DNA from: Streptomyces sp. NBC_00464
Lineage (GTDB): Bacteria > Actinomycetota > Actinomycetes > Streptomycetales > Streptomycetaceae
Direction of reading: 5' to 3'
Length of the DNA stretch: 64,000 nucleotides
Assembly: GCF_036013915.1 (NCBI RefSeq)
Contig: NZ_CP107901.1
Location: 1-64,000 of the forward strand
Positions within the stretch are counted from its first letter, which is position 1, and each line of letters begins with the position of its first letter. Positions 14,879 through 23,494 of this stretch are shown here, one piece after another. The notes under the pieces were generated by a model that worked only from the letters and a program-made list of their open reading frames with translations, was not told where the DNA came from and made no database searches. The position numbers were made by a program, and so were the translations under genes.

Positions 14879-16123
14879 GTGAGGGGCAGGAGACCGTTGG
14901 GGCGGCAGTTCGGCTGGCTGTGGACGGCGTATGCGGTGAGCGCCTATGGGTCAGGGCTGGGGTTCGGGGCCTTGCCGCTGATCGCAGTGCTGGTCCTGGA
15001 CGCCAGTCCTGCCGAGGTGTCCGCGCTGTCGGCTGTGGGGCCCGCGGTGGGCGCGCTGATCGCGGTGCCCCTCGCACCTTGGGTGGAGTTCCGGCGCAAG
15101 CGCTCGGTCATGATCGCGATGGACCTGGCCCGGTTCACGGCCATGGCGACGATCCCGGTCGCCTACGCCTTCGGGCTGCTCGGTTTCGTCCAGTTGCTCG
15201 TGATCTCGGCCGTCGTTGCCGCGGCCAAGATCGCCTTCAACGCGGCCGGTGGCGCCTATCTCAAGGCCCTCGTCCGGCCGGACGACCTGCTCGTCGCCAA
15301 TGCGCGGTTCGAGTCCACGAACTGGAGCTCCATCGCTGTCGGACCACCCCTGGGCGGGGTGGCGATCGGCCTGTTCGGGCCGGTCGCCACCGTGGTGGCC
15401 GACGGACTCAGTTACCTGCTCTCCGCACTCGGCATCACCGCGATCCGCGGCCGGGAAGAAGTGCCGCAAAGCACCGGCAAGAGCCCGGTCCGGGCGGGCG
15501 CCGTCCTTGACGGCTGGCGACACATCCTGGGGCACCCCGTCCTGCGGGCGCTCTATTTCAACCAGATGCTCGTCGCCGGTCTGATCATGGCCACCGAGCC
15601 GCTGTTGGCCGTGCTCCTCCTGCGCCAACTAGGTTTTCCGCCCTGGCAGTACGGCCTCGCCTTCGCCGCCCCCTGTCTCGGCGGGCTCATCGGCTCGCGG
15701 CTGGCCCGCCGCGTCGTGGCCCGCTACGGCCGGCACTGGGTCTTCCGGACCATCGGCACACTGCGCGCCATCTGGCTGATCGGCCTGGCCTTCGTCGGCC
15801 CCGGCGTCGGCGGTCTCGTCACCGTGATGGCGATCGAGCTGTTGATCATCATCAACATGAGCCTGTACACCCCGGTACTCGCCACCTACCGACTCGAACA
15901 CACCCCCCACCATCTGATCGCCCGCACCCTGTCGGCCTGGTCGGTGGGCCAGCAGGCTGCCATCGCCGTCCTCACCGCGCTCGGTGGGCTGCTCGCCGGT
16001 GTCACCGGCCCACGCACCGCTCTCGCAGTCGCGGGACTGCTCATCCTGACCACCCCGCTCCTGCTTCCCCGGCGGGACCGTCCGTCGCAGCCCGCGCCGG
16101 AACCGGCGCGCAGCCATTCATGA
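14879..16123 (+). CDS. MFS transporter (12-TM exporter)
   Basis: This 414-residue membrane protein begins at GTG 14879, preceded eight bases upstream by AGGGGG; an in-frame ATG at 14795 would overlap the promoter. About twelve hydrophobic segments are visible, starting LWTAYAVSAYGSGLGFGALP. The cytoplasmic loop after TM2 contains VEFRRKRSVMIAMDLARF, the MFS motif A position. It resembles the EntS/macrolide-exporter branch of the family, where substrates are siderophores or antibiotics. Control by the divergent LysR gene is likely. Confidence 0.8.
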   Translation: MRGRRPLGRQFGWLWTAYAVSAYGSGLGFGALPLIAVLVLDASPAEVSALSAVGPAVGALIAVPLAPWVEFRRKRSVMIAMDLARFTAMATIPVAYAFGLLGFVQLLVISAVVAAAKIAFNAAGGAYLKALVRPDDLLVANARFESTNWSSIAVGPPLGGVAIGLFGPVATVVADGLSYLLSALGITAIRGREEVPQSTGKSPVRAGAVLDGWRHILGHPVLRALYFNQMLVAGLIMATEPLLAVLLLRQLGFPPWQYGLAFAAPCLGGLIGSRLARRVVARYGRHWVFRTIGTLRAIWLIGLAFVGPGVGGLVTVMAIELLIIINMSLYTPVLATYRLEHTPHHLIARTLSAWSVGQQAAIAVLTALGGLLAGVTGPRTALAVAGLLILTTPLLLPRRDRPSQPAPEPARSHS

Positions 16124-16170
16124 GGGCTCCAAAACACCACTTTCTTGGGTGAATTGGTCTTTCCGGGCAA

Positions 16171-16475
16171 GGGACTGAACGGTTGGACCCTTTTCGGTCC
16201 CTCTTCAGTCCCTTCGGTAAAAGCGCAGGTCAGCGGGCATATGGAACAGCTTCGAGGGACTGAAGGGACTGAGAAGTCGCAGTTATCAGCGCTTCAGGAA
16301 TAAGTACTCTTTGTTACGCGCGGGTACATACACACGCACGCATGTCAGAGGGAACAGGGAAGTTCGGTCCCTTCAGTCCCTTCGGTCCCTTGATTTTGTC
16401 AGGCGCAAGCTTCTGACCTGCGCTTTTGCCAGAGGGACTGAAGAGGGACCGAAAGGGGCCCAACCGTTCAGTCCC
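16171..16475. repeat. 63-bp inverted repeat with internal GGGACTGAA iterons
   Basis: Arms 16171-16233 and 16413-16475 are reverse complements at 58 of 63 positions, separated by 179 bases. Inside are tandem short motifs in both orientations: GGGACTGAAGGGACTGA near 16255-16271 and TTCGGTCCCTTCAGTCCC near 16367. A further element, TGACCTGCGCTTTTGCC, ends both arms (16216-16232 inverted, 16414-16430). This lies upstream of the first primase-polymerase cassette and looks like a replication origin with iterons or an operator array. Confidence 0.7.
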
Positions 16476-16755
16476 TCCCCGCCGGGCCAGGACCACGAGC
16501 GGCCGACACGCCCGGCGTCCTGGCCCGGCTTTTCCCCGCCGCCAGGCCGGACCAGCCCAACTTCCCAGGTGGCAAAGGGACTGAAGGGACCAAGTCCGAA
16601 AACAGCCACACCTCCGTGCGAGTGGCTCCTGTAGGCTCTGTCGCAATTGGAAAACTCAGTCCCTTCGGTCCCTTATTCCACAGTGGCAGCGCTGTGACCT
16701 GCATGTTTGCCGGAGGGGCTGAGCAAGTTGTTGGCCCTCGGCAAGGACGATCAGC
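16476..16755. repeat. Additional iteron-like repeats upstream of the first primase gene
   Basis: Further copies of the same short units occur at 16577-16591 (GGGACTGAAGGGACC) and 16657-16672 (CAGTCCCTTCGGTCCC). A diverged copy of the TGACCTGC...TTTGCC element lies at 16695-16711, about 45 bases upstream of the primase start. No gene is present between 16124 and 16755. Confidence 0.6.
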
Positions 16756-17832
16756 GTGCCGCGTCACAGTGAGACCAGTGGGCCCCGCAGGGCGGGAACC
16801 ACGAGTCCCTACGCTGTTGCGCGCTGGTGTGCCGGAAACGGCTGGCCCGTCCACCCCCTGGCAGCCGGGCGCAAGACCCCCGCCGGAAACTGCCCGCTGT
16901 GCCGCGAGGAACCGCACCAACCGCGGGAATGCCCCTGCCACTCCGCAGGCAGGTGGTGCCACGGCTTCCACGCAGCGACCACGAACCCGGCGCTCCTGGA
17001 AGCCTGGTGGGGCAGGCACCCTCACCTGGGAGTCGCAGTGTCCTGCGGCCCGGCAGGCCTCGTCGTCCTCGACATCGATGCCCACAGTGCTGAAGTGCCC
17101 GACCGCAGCAGGCTTCTCCCCGGCATCTCCATTCACGAGAGCGTCAACCTGGCAGGCCTCGCCTCCGGGTTCGACACTCTCGCTCTGCTGGCCGCGCTGC
17201 GCGGCCAGCAGAGCCCGGCAGACGACGACAGCACCCTTCGTGTACGAACCCCGTCGGGCGGGCTGCACGTCTGGTACCGGACGCCCGACGAAGGGCCGCG
17301 CTACCGGTCCTCCGTGGGTTCCAGCCCCAAAGTCGCCCTCGCCTGGCAGGTCGACGTCCGATCCACCGGCGGCTACATCGTCACCCCGGCCACCCGCACG
17401 CCCGCCGGGACGTACACCGCCGTCGGCCCCGCCCGGCTTCCCGCGGTCCTCCCCGACTGGCTCGCGGCAGAACTCCGGCGCACCGGACACCCGGTGACCC
17501 AGGAATCCGCCCCGGTCCCGCCGCAGAGGCCCAGTTCACACCGACCGGCCGGGCAACGCGCCCACCAGCTTCTGGAAACGCTGCTGGCACAGGTGGAAGC
17601 ATGCGCAGCAGCCACGGAGGGAACCGCCTTCACCGAAAAGCTGAACCGAGCCGCCTACACCGCCGGGGGCCTGATCGCCACCGGCCACCTCACCGAAACG
17701 CAGGCACGCGCCCTGCTGACCACAGCAGCTGATGCCGCACGGCCCCACCGCAGCCGGCACAGCCTCTCCGTCATCGCCTCTGCCCTGTCCGCCGGCGCAA
17801 GCCGGCCGCTTCACCTCAAAGGACGCCCATGA
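16756..17832 (+). CDS. Bifunctional DNA primase/polymerase (prim-pol domain), cassette 1
   Basis: The protein has 358 residues and a GTG start. The prim-pol fold shows GWPVHPLAAGRKTP near 29-42, the catalytic D-x-D in LVVLDIDAH (D106, D108), the GGLHVWY segment with H171, and the late TGGYIVTP motif. A Cys/His insertion (C46, C49, C59, C61, C68, H69) probably binds zinc. Such proteins make primers for plasmid and phage replication. The stop overlaps the start of the following helicase (ATGA), so the two are coupled and probably act together at the origin formed by the upstream repeats. It is homologous to the inverted gene at 22284. Similar primase genes occur on actinobacterial linear plasmids and integrative elements. 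Confidence 0.85.
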   Translation: MPRHSETSGPRRAGTTSPYAVARWCAGNGWPVHPLAAGRKTPAGNCPLCREEPHQPRECPCHSAGRWCHGFHAATTNPALLEAWWGRHPHLGVAVSCGPAGLVVLDIDAHSAEVPDRSRLLPGISIHESVNLAGLASGFDTLALLAALRGQQSPADDDSTLRVRTPSGGLHVWYRTPDEGPRYRSSVGSSPKVALAWQVDVRSTGGYIVTPATRTPAGTYTAVGPARLPAVLPDWLAAELRRTGHPVTQESAPVPPQRPSSHRPAGQRAHQLLETLLAQVEACAAATEGTAFTEKLNRAAYTAGGLIATGHLTETQARALLTTAADAARPHRSRHSLSVIASALSAGASRPLHLKGRP

Positions 17833-19451
17833 GCAGCGCCGACAGCCCACGCTTCGACGCCACTGCCGCAGCGCAGCAGATGCTCGATCTCGAAGTCCAG
17901 GCAGAAGCCGAGTCAAGAACCGAGTCGAAGGTCCGGTCCGAGGGCGAGTCAGAAGTCCGGGCAGGCCAGCCGAGCCTGCCCGCCCAGCAGAGCACCTCAG
18001 TTGTCTTCGAACAGTCGCCGCCGTCGGGCCGGCTGCCCGCGCTGCTCACGGACCGCGGCAACGCCAAGCTGTTCGCGGTGATGTTCGGTGATCAGTTCCG
18101 ACACGTCGAGGGCCTGGGCTGGTACCACTGGGACCAGTACCGCTGGAAGCGTACGGGCGGTGAAAAGGCAGCAGTCTGGGCAGCCGGCGACCTGGCCGAG
18201 CAGATGCCCGCGAAGGACTCCACCGGCCAGTTCACCGACCGGGAACTCGCCTCCCACCGCCGACGCTCCATGTCGACCCCCGGAATCAAGGCCATGCTCA
18301 CCCAGGCCAAGGCATCCCCGGCCCTGGCCCTGGACCCCGACGTCCTGGACGGTGATCCCTATGTCCTGTGCACGCCCGCAGGCGTCGTCGATCTCCACAC
18401 CGGCAACCTCCACAAGCCCGACCCCGAAACGGACATGCACTCCCGGGCCACCAGCGTCGCCCCCGAGACCATGCCCACACCCCGCTGGCACCGCTTCCTC
18501 CACGACACCTTCGGCGACGACGCCAAGGGCGAGGAGACCATCCACTTCCTCCACCTGCTGCTCGGCTACTCCGTCACCGGCGACGTCGGCGCCCAGGTCC
18601 TGCCCTTCCTCTACGGCACCGGCGCCAACGGCAAGTCCGTCCTGCTGGACGTCATGACCCAGATCCTCGGCGACTACGCCCAGGCCGCCCCGCCCGGCTT
18701 CCTGATGGAGAAGGGCAAGTTCTCCGAGCACTCCACCGAACTCACCGAACTGCACGGCCGCCGGATCGTCGTCTGCTCGGAACTCAAACCGAACGACAAG
18801 TTCGACGAATCCCGGGTCAAGCTCCTGACCGGCGGCGACCGCATCATGGCCCGTCGCATGCGACAGGACTTCTTCAGCTTCAACCCCACCCACAAGCTCT
18901 GGCTGCTGGGCAACCACCGCCCGGAGGTCGGCACCGGTGGCCACGCCTTCTGGCGGCGGATCCGACTGATCCCCTTCGAGCGCGTCGTCCCGGCCATGCG
19001 CAAGATCGACAACCTGGCCAAGGAACTCGTACAGAGCGAAGGCCCCGGCATCCTGCAGTGGCTCATCGAAGGAGCCAAGCTCTATCTCGCCACCCGCGAC
19101 CCCCTGACCGGGCCCGCCACGGTCCGTACCGCCACCGAGGCCTACGCGACCACCGAAGACCACATCGGCCGCTTTCTCGCCGAATGCTGCACCACTGGTG
19201 CTCACGAGCGCGGCACCGACCGTCTCCCGGGTGATCTCCGGGTCGAACAAGGCCTGTTGTACGCCTCCTACAGCAGCTGGTGCAGTGCCGGAGAAGGCAT
19301 CCGGCCCGCCACCGCCCGTGCCTTCGCCACCCGGGTACGCCAGGAACTCTCCCTCGCCTCACCTGCCGACATGATGAAATCCAGCGGCAAGAAGTACTAC
19401 CCGGGCCTCGGGCTCCTCTCCGACGACGAAACCCGGGTTGACCATGCCTGA
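17829..19451 (+). CDS. D5/P4-type SF3 replicative helicase, cassette 1
   Basis: The protein has 540 residues. The N-terminal 60 residues are acidic and variable. A D5-N-like region follows (NAKLFAVMFGDQFRHVEGLG, WYHWDQYRW). The superfamily 3 ATPase core starts with Walker A GTGANGKS at residues 263-270, then RRIVVCSEL (Walker B region) and KLWLLGNHRPEVGTGG with FWRRIRLIPF (sensor and arginine finger). A C-terminal winged-helix-like part ends in KKYYPGLGLL. This type of helicase unwinds origins together with a primase; here the primase gene overlaps it by four bases. The downstream gene starts inside its stop (ATGCCTGA), giving a tightly coupled operon. Confidence 0.85.
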   Translation: MSSADSPRFDATAAAQQMLDLEVQAEAESRTESKVRSEGESEVRAGQPSLPAQQSTSVVFEQSPPSGRLPALLTDRGNAKLFAVMFGDQFRHVEGLGWYHWDQYRWKRTGGEKAAVWAAGDLAEQMPAKDSTGQFTDRELASHRRRSMSTPGIKAMLTQAKASPALALDPDVLDGDPYVLCTPAGVVDLHTGNLHKPDPETDMHSRATSVAPETMPTPRWHRFLHDTFGDDAKGEETIHFLHLLLGYSVTGDVGAQVLPFLYGTGANGKSVLLDVMTQILGDYAQAAPPGFLMEKGKFSEHSTELTELHGRRIVVCSELKPNDKFDESRVKLLTGGDRIMARRMRQDFFSFNPTHKLWLLGNHRPEVGTGGHAFWRRIRLIPFERVVPAMRKIDNLAKELVQSEGPGILQWLIEGAKLYLATRDPLTGPATVRTATEAYATTEDHIGRFLAECCTTGAHERGTDRLPGDLRVEQGLLYASYSSWCSAGEGIRPATARAFATRVRQELSLASPADMMKSSGKKYYPGLGLLSDDETRVDHA

Positions 19452-19581
19452 GCTGTGCGACGCCTGCCCGCGCGCCGACGGCGCCTATCCTGGACACGGT
19501 GCCCCCACCCGGGAACGTGCTCATCACACCCATTGCGGCCCGCAACCGGCCGACGACATCGAAAAGGGGCTGCGGTCATGA
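19444..19581 (+). CDS. 45-residue Cys/His-rich small protein
   Basis: This short frame starts with ATG inside the helicase 3' end and its stop overlaps the next gene start (ATGA). The translation begins MPELCDACPRADGAYPGHGA and ends DDIEKGLRS. C5, C8, H27-H30 and C31 could form a single zinc site. The eight-base and four-base overlaps, the lack of rare codons and the exact fit between two genes argue for real translation. It is absent from the paralogous cassette at 20339-23354, where the helicase stop overlaps the small gene directly. Function unknown; a zinc ribbon or accessory replication peptide is possible. Confidence 0.5.
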   Translation: MPELCDACPRADGAYPGHGAPTRERAHHTHCGPQPADDIEKGLRS

Positions 19582-19961
19582 GTTCGCTGCTGAACGAGAG
19601 CGACCTCCGCCATGAGAACGCCGTGGTGTGGCTGGAGAACCCCGAAGACCTCGACTACGTGCGCCAGGCCCTCGACAAGACCCCGCGCCGCCGCGGCAGA
19701 CCCCGCTACGAACGGGACGGCCGCATGGTCGGCTACACCGAACTCGATGCCCACGCCGAAGCCGACCCCGACAGCGGGCTCCAGCGCCGCCGGGTCTTCT
19801 TCCTCCTCCCGCACGACCGCGACGCGAAACCTGACGGCCCGTACCACGAAGGTGCCCCCGGCGAGGCCGTCGACCCCCGCACCATCGAGCCCTGCCGGGT
19901 GGGGGACAAGACCCCCCGGTCCCAGCGTGGTCCCGCCGCGGGGATAGCAGCGAGTCAGTGA
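19578..19961 (+). CDS. Small conserved replication-cassette protein, copy 1
   Basis: The protein has 127 residues; its start is the ATG overlapping the previous stop, with AAAAGGGG upstream. Shared blocks with the inverted copy at 20339 are WLE(N/D)...YVRQALD, GR.VGY, RRVF.L.PHDRD..PDG.Y, and GAP.EAVDPRT. Two homologues at the same position of two cassettes imply a function tied to primase and helicase. No known domain is recognised; it is soluble and charged. Confidence 0.65.
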   Translation: MSSLLNESDLRHENAVVWLENPEDLDYVRQALDKTPRRRGRPRYERDGRMVGYTELDAHAEADPDSGLQRRRVFFLLPHDRDAKPDGPYHEGAPGEAVDPRTIEPCRVGDKTPRSQRGPAAGIAASQ

Positions 19962-20285
19962 GCAAGAGGGTCTGAGTCCGGGCGCCCAGCGACTGGGGGC
20001 GGAGCGCAAAGCGGTGAGCTGTGTGCGGATCACCGCTGGTCAAAGGGCATACCGGCACAGGAACAGCGACTCAAGCGACTCAAGGTACGCATCTGTGACG
20101 CATCCGAGGGCAAGAGCGTAGGAGCCTGTAGTGCGAAGTTGAGTCGCTTCAGTCCCTGTGCGGTTGTCCATACCTCTTTGACCTGCGGTTTCGGCCAGTT
20201 CCGAGCCAGCGATCGAAGGGACCGAAGCAGAGTCTCAACGGTTCCGGTCCCTTCGATCGCTGGGGACACCAGCGACGGAACCGAA
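19962..20285. repeat. Iteron-like region between convergent replication cassettes
   Basis: This stretch has no gene. It contains GCGACTCAA-type repeats near 20066-20085 and inverted as TTGAGTCGC near 20140. A copy of the TGACCTGCG..TTTCGGCC element lies at 20179-20196. A perfect 19-bp inverted repeat has arms at 20206-20224 and 20245-20263, beginning CCAGCGATCGAAGGGACCG. The units are related to those upstream of cassette 1, so this may be a second origin or a replication-control region. Confidence 0.6.
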
Positions 20286-20323
20286 AGAGGGCCCGCGCGG
20301 GAAAGATCCCGCGCGGGCCCTCT
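20286..20323. terminator. Bidirectional terminator hairpin
   Basis: A perfect 17-bp stem (AGAGGGCCCGCGCGGGA and its complement) with loop AAGA lies between the two convergent replication cassettes, 16 bases beyond the stop of copy 2 of the small gene. Confidence 0.7.
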
Positions 20324-20338
20324 CGGGGCAGTCAGCAA

Positions 20339-20743
20339 TCAGGCCTTGGGCAGGGTGATGCCCAGTTCGCGCATGGCGTCCGACGCCGGACCGCCTTCGG
20401 ACCGTTCCGTCTTGTAGCCCTTCACCCCGGGGCTCACTGTGCGGGGGTCGACGGCCTCGGACGGGGCACCGCTGCTGTAGAGCCCGTCGGGCTGCTGGTC
20501 GCGGTCGTGGGGGGCGAGCCAGAACACCCGGCGGACGTAGGTGCCGGATGCGCGTGACGGCCGGGCGTCGGGGCCGAGCGTGGCGTACCCGACGAGGCGG
20601 CCGGCCCGGTGATAGGGGGGTTTGCGGGTGCGGCCCGCGATGCGGTCGAGGGCCTGCCGGACGTAACCCAGGGAGCTGGTGTCCTCCAGCCACACGAGGT
20701 CGTGCTCGTGGGTGAGGTCCTCGGGGTCGATCAGGGCGCTCAC
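20339..20743 (-). CDS. Small conserved replication-cassette protein, copy 2
   Basis: The protein has 134 residues and a GTG start whose last bases overlap the helicase stop (GTGA). It begins SALIDPEDLTHEHDLVWLED after the start and shares the YVRQALD, GRLVGY, RRVFWLAPHDRD and GAPSEAVDPRTV blocks with copy 1 at 19578. Its tail (SDAMRELGITLPKA) differs from copy 1. It is the last gene of the inverted cassette. Unknown function, probably linked to the helicase or primase. Confidence 0.65.
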   Translation of the reverse strand: MSALIDPEDLTHEHDLVWLEDTSSLGYVRQALDRIAGRTRKPPYHRAGRLVGYATLGPDARPSRASGTYVRRVFWLAPHDRDQQPDGLYSSGAPSEAVDPRTVSPGVKGYKTERSEGGPASDAMRELGITLPKA

Positions 20744-22287
20744 GCACGCTCCTCGGTGTTGTCGGTGAGCAGGGCGATGCCTGGGTAGTACTTTCTGGAG
20801 TTCGAGGTAGCCATCTCCTTGGGCGAGCTGATGCCGATGACCTCGCGGACACGGGCGGCGAAGGCGCGTGAGGAGACCGGTGAGGCGCCCTCGCTCTCGC
20901 ACCAGCGGGTGTAGGCGAGGTGCACCGTCTTCTGCTCGGCCCGCGCTCCGGGGCGGACCTTGCAGGACTCGGCGAGAAAGCGCCCGAGGTGGTCCTCGGT
21001 CTCCGCGTACGCGGTCGTGGCCATCCGTACCCTCTCCGGCCCGGTGAGATCCTTGTCGCCGCCCAGGTAGCGGCGGGCGCCGGTGATCAGCCAGGCCAGA
21101 ATGCCCGGGCCCTCCTCGGTGACCAGGATGTCGGCCAGGTTGTCGACCTTGCGGATGTCGGGGACGACACGGTCGAAGGGCAGCAGGCGCATCCGGCGCC
21201 AGAACGCGAAGCCGCCGGTGCCGACCTCGGGTCTGTGGTTGCCCAGCAGGAAGAGCTTGTGGGTGGGGACGAAGGAGAAGAAGTCCTGCCGCATCCGGCG
21301 GGCCTTGATGATGTCGCCACCGGTGAGCAGCTTGACGCGGGCCTCGTCGAAGCGGTCGCCCGCTTTGAGTTCGGAACACACGATGACACGGCGGCCGTGC
21401 AATTCGGTGAGGTCCGTGGGGTGGCTCTCGAAGGGCTTGGCCATCAGGAAACCGGGCGGGGCCGCGTCGGCGTAGTCGCCCAGCAGCTTGACCAGCACGT
21501 CGAGCAGGACGCTCTTGCCGTTCTTGCCCATGCCGTAGAGGAACGCCAGGATCTGCGCGCCGACGTCGCCGGTGATGGAGTAGCCGAGCAGCAGATGCAG
21601 GAAGGAGATCATCTCCCTTCCCTCGGCGTCCGATCCGAAGGTGTCGGTCAGGAAGCGGTCCCAGCGGGGGGTGGGCATCTGCTGCGGTGAGACCGACGTG
21701 GCGCGCGAGTGGAATCCGGCGAGCGGGTCGGGTGGGCCGAGCGCCCCGGTGCGCAGGTCGACGACTCCGCCGGGTGTGCACAGGGCGTACGGGTCGGCGT
21801 CCAGGCGCGAGGCGTCCAGCAGCATGCCCTCGGCGGACTTGGCCTGGGTGAGCATGGACTTGATGCCGGGGGTCGACATGGCACGGCGGCGCTCGCGGCG
21901 CAGTTCCACGGTGTTGTACTCGCCGGTGGGGTCGGTGGTGGCCAGGGACTCGGCCATGTCACCGGCGCTCCAGACAACGGTGTCGTGCTCGTCCGGCTCC
22001 CAGCGGTAGCCGGTCCACTTGTACCAGCCGAGGCCGTTGACGTGCCGGTAGTCCCGTGCGTACAGGTGGGCGAAGGTCTTCGCCATGCCCCGGTCGGTGA
22101 GGGAGTCGGGCAGCAGCCCCGAATCCGTCGTCCGGAACGGCCCGGCGGGACCGCTGCGCCGGGCCGCGTCCGCGGCGACCCGCGGGTGCGGCCCGGTGGG
22201 CGCGCGTAACCAGGGCGCCTGGTCCTGTGGTGTCCTGGCCAGGATCTGCAGCGCTGTCGTGGCCGGGTCGAAGACGGTAGAACTCAC
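20740..22287 (-). CDS. D5/P4-type SF3 replicative helicase, cassette 2
   Basis: The protein has 515 residues; a GTG start overlaps the primase stop (GTGA), although an open frame runs further upstream through the primase gene. Walker A is GMGKNGKS, followed by RRVIVCSEL, KLFLLGNHRPEVGTGG and FWRRMRLLPF. The N-terminal region shows SLTDRGMAKTFAHLYARDYR and GWYKWTGYRWEPDE, parallel to cassette 1. It is a clear paralogue of the helicase at 17829, diverged mainly in the N-terminal 60 residues and near the C-terminus, so the duplication is not recent. Confidence 0.85.
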   Translation of the reverse strand: MSSTVFDPATTALQILARTPQDQAPWLRAPTGPHPRVAADAARRSGPAGPFRTTDSGLLPDSLTDRGMAKTFAHLYARDYRHVNGLGWYKWTGYRWEPDEHDTVVWSAGDMAESLATTDPTGEYNTVELRRERRRAMSTPGIKSMLTQAKSAEGMLLDASRLDADPYALCTPGGVVDLRTGALGPPDPLAGFHSRATSVSPQQMPTPRWDRFLTDTFGSDAEGREMISFLHLLLGYSITGDVGAQILAFLYGMGKNGKSVLLDVLVKLLGDYADAAPPGFLMAKPFESHPTDLTELHGRRVIVCSELKAGDRFDEARVKLLTGGDIIKARRMRQDFFSFVPTHKLFLLGNHRPEVGTGGFAFWRRMRLLPFDRVVPDIRKVDNLADILVTEEGPGILAWLITGARRYLGGDKDLTGPERVRMATTAYAETEDHLGRFLAESCKVRPGARAEQKTVHLAYTRWCESEGASPVSSRAFAARVREVIGISSPKEMATSNSRKYYPGIALLTDNTEERA

Positions 22288-23354
22288 GAGCGTCCTCCCG
22301 GGTAGAGGGGGCGTCGGGTACCTGCGTCGAGTCCATTGCGCACGATGGCGGCCGCGCGGATGTGCCGGCCGGGCCGGACATGTTCCGCCACGGCCAGCAG
22401 CGTGTCGTATGCGGTGTGGTGGGCGAGGTGGCCCGCAGCCACCAGACCCCCCAGGGTGAACGCCGCACGGTTGAGCCTGGCGGTGAATCCCGCACCCTGT
22501 GCGACGGCCGAGCAACTGGCGACATCCGCCAGAACGCTCTCCAGCACACGTGCTGCGGCGGTGCGTCCGCCGCCCCCCGCGGCGACTGCCTGGCGGGCGC
22601 GGGACGGCGGGGGCAGGCGGGAACGGGCCGCGGGCGAGGGGGTGTTCAGATGGCCTGTGCGGGTGAGCTCGGCGTCCAGCCAGGCGGGCAGGGGGGCGGG
22701 CGTCCGGCAGTCGCCCACGGGTGTGTAGGTGCCGGCTGTCGTGGTGGTGCCCGGAGCGACGATGTATCCGCCCGTGGCACGTACGTCGACCTGCCAGGCC
22801 AGTGCCCTGCCACGCCCCGAACCTGTCGAACACAGCCAGCTCCGGCCGGCTCCGGCGCGGTACCACACGTGCATGCCGCCCGACGGGGTACGGACCCGCA
22901 GGGTCGTCGGATCGGTTGCGGGGTCGGGCTCCCGGCGGAGGGCTGCCAGCAGGGCGAGGGTGTGAAAGCCGTTCTCCAGACCGGTCAGGTCCACGCCGTC
23001 GTGCACGGGGATTCCCGGCAGCAGCCGTTCACGCTCCGGAAGGGGGACAGCATGGGCATCGATGTCGATCACGACGAGCCCGGCCGGACCGCAGGAGACC
23101 CCGACGCCGGAGCGTTTGTCATTCGCCCACCGGGCGCTGATCCGGCCGGGGTCCGTGGTCGCGGCGTGGAACCCGTGACACCACCGGCCGGCGGAAACGC
23201 AGGGGCAGCCGAGGTGTACGTGTCCGGACTCGGCGCACGTGGGGCAGTTCCGTACGGGAGTCTTGCGGCCCGCGGCGAGCGGGTGCACCGGCCAGCCGGC
23301 CGCCGCGCACCACCGCGCGATGGCCAGCATGTCCGGACGGAACGTGGAGTGCAC
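22284..23354 (-). CDS. Bifunctional DNA primase/polymerase (prim-pol domain), cassette 2
   Basis: This 356-residue paralogue of the gene at 16756 starts at GTG 23354 with AGAAGG about ten bases upstream. It has GWPVHPLAAGRKTP, a Cys/His insertion (CPTC, then CPC and WCHGFH), the catalytic D-x-D in LVVIDIDAH, the GGMHVWY motif and TGGYIVAP. An ATG 24 bases further in is an alternative start. It heads the inverted three-gene cassette. The iterons seen upstream of cassette 1 are not evident upstream of this gene; instead an 11-bp inverted repeat GCCGCTTCCGG/CCGGAAGCGGC lies near 23407-23452. Confidence 0.8.
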   Translation of the reverse strand: MHSTFRPDMLAIARWCAAAGWPVHPLAAGRKTPVRNCPTCAESGHVHLGCPCVSAGRWCHGFHAATTDPGRISARWANDKRSGVGVSCGPAGLVVIDIDAHAVPLPERERLLPGIPVHDGVDLTGLENGFHTLALLAALRREPDPATDPTTLRVRTPSGGMHVWYRAGAGRSWLCSTGSGRGRALAWQVDVRATGGYIVAPGTTTTAGTYTPVGDCRTPAPLPAWLDAELTRTGHLNTPSPAARSRLPPPSRARQAVAAGGGGRTAAARVLESVLADVASCSAVAQGAGFTARLNRAAFTLGGLVAAGHLAHHTAYDTLLAVAEHVRPGRHIRAAAIVRNGLDAGTRRPLYPGGRS

Positions 23355-23494
23355 GATGATGACGCCTTCTGACGATTCGGATGGGTGCGCTGCCGCGGGT
23401 GCGAGCCGCTTCCGGCGGAGGTCCGGCAGGAAGAATTCCCCGGAAGCGGCAGCGTCCTGAGTGGCTCCGGTGCGCGATGAGGACGCGGGCGGGC

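Noticed and set aside
20740..22866. Helicase 2 as a 708-residue protein with an N-terminal extension
   Set aside because: The extra residues are the primase gene read in another frame; GTG 22287 overlapping the primase stop is the sensible start.
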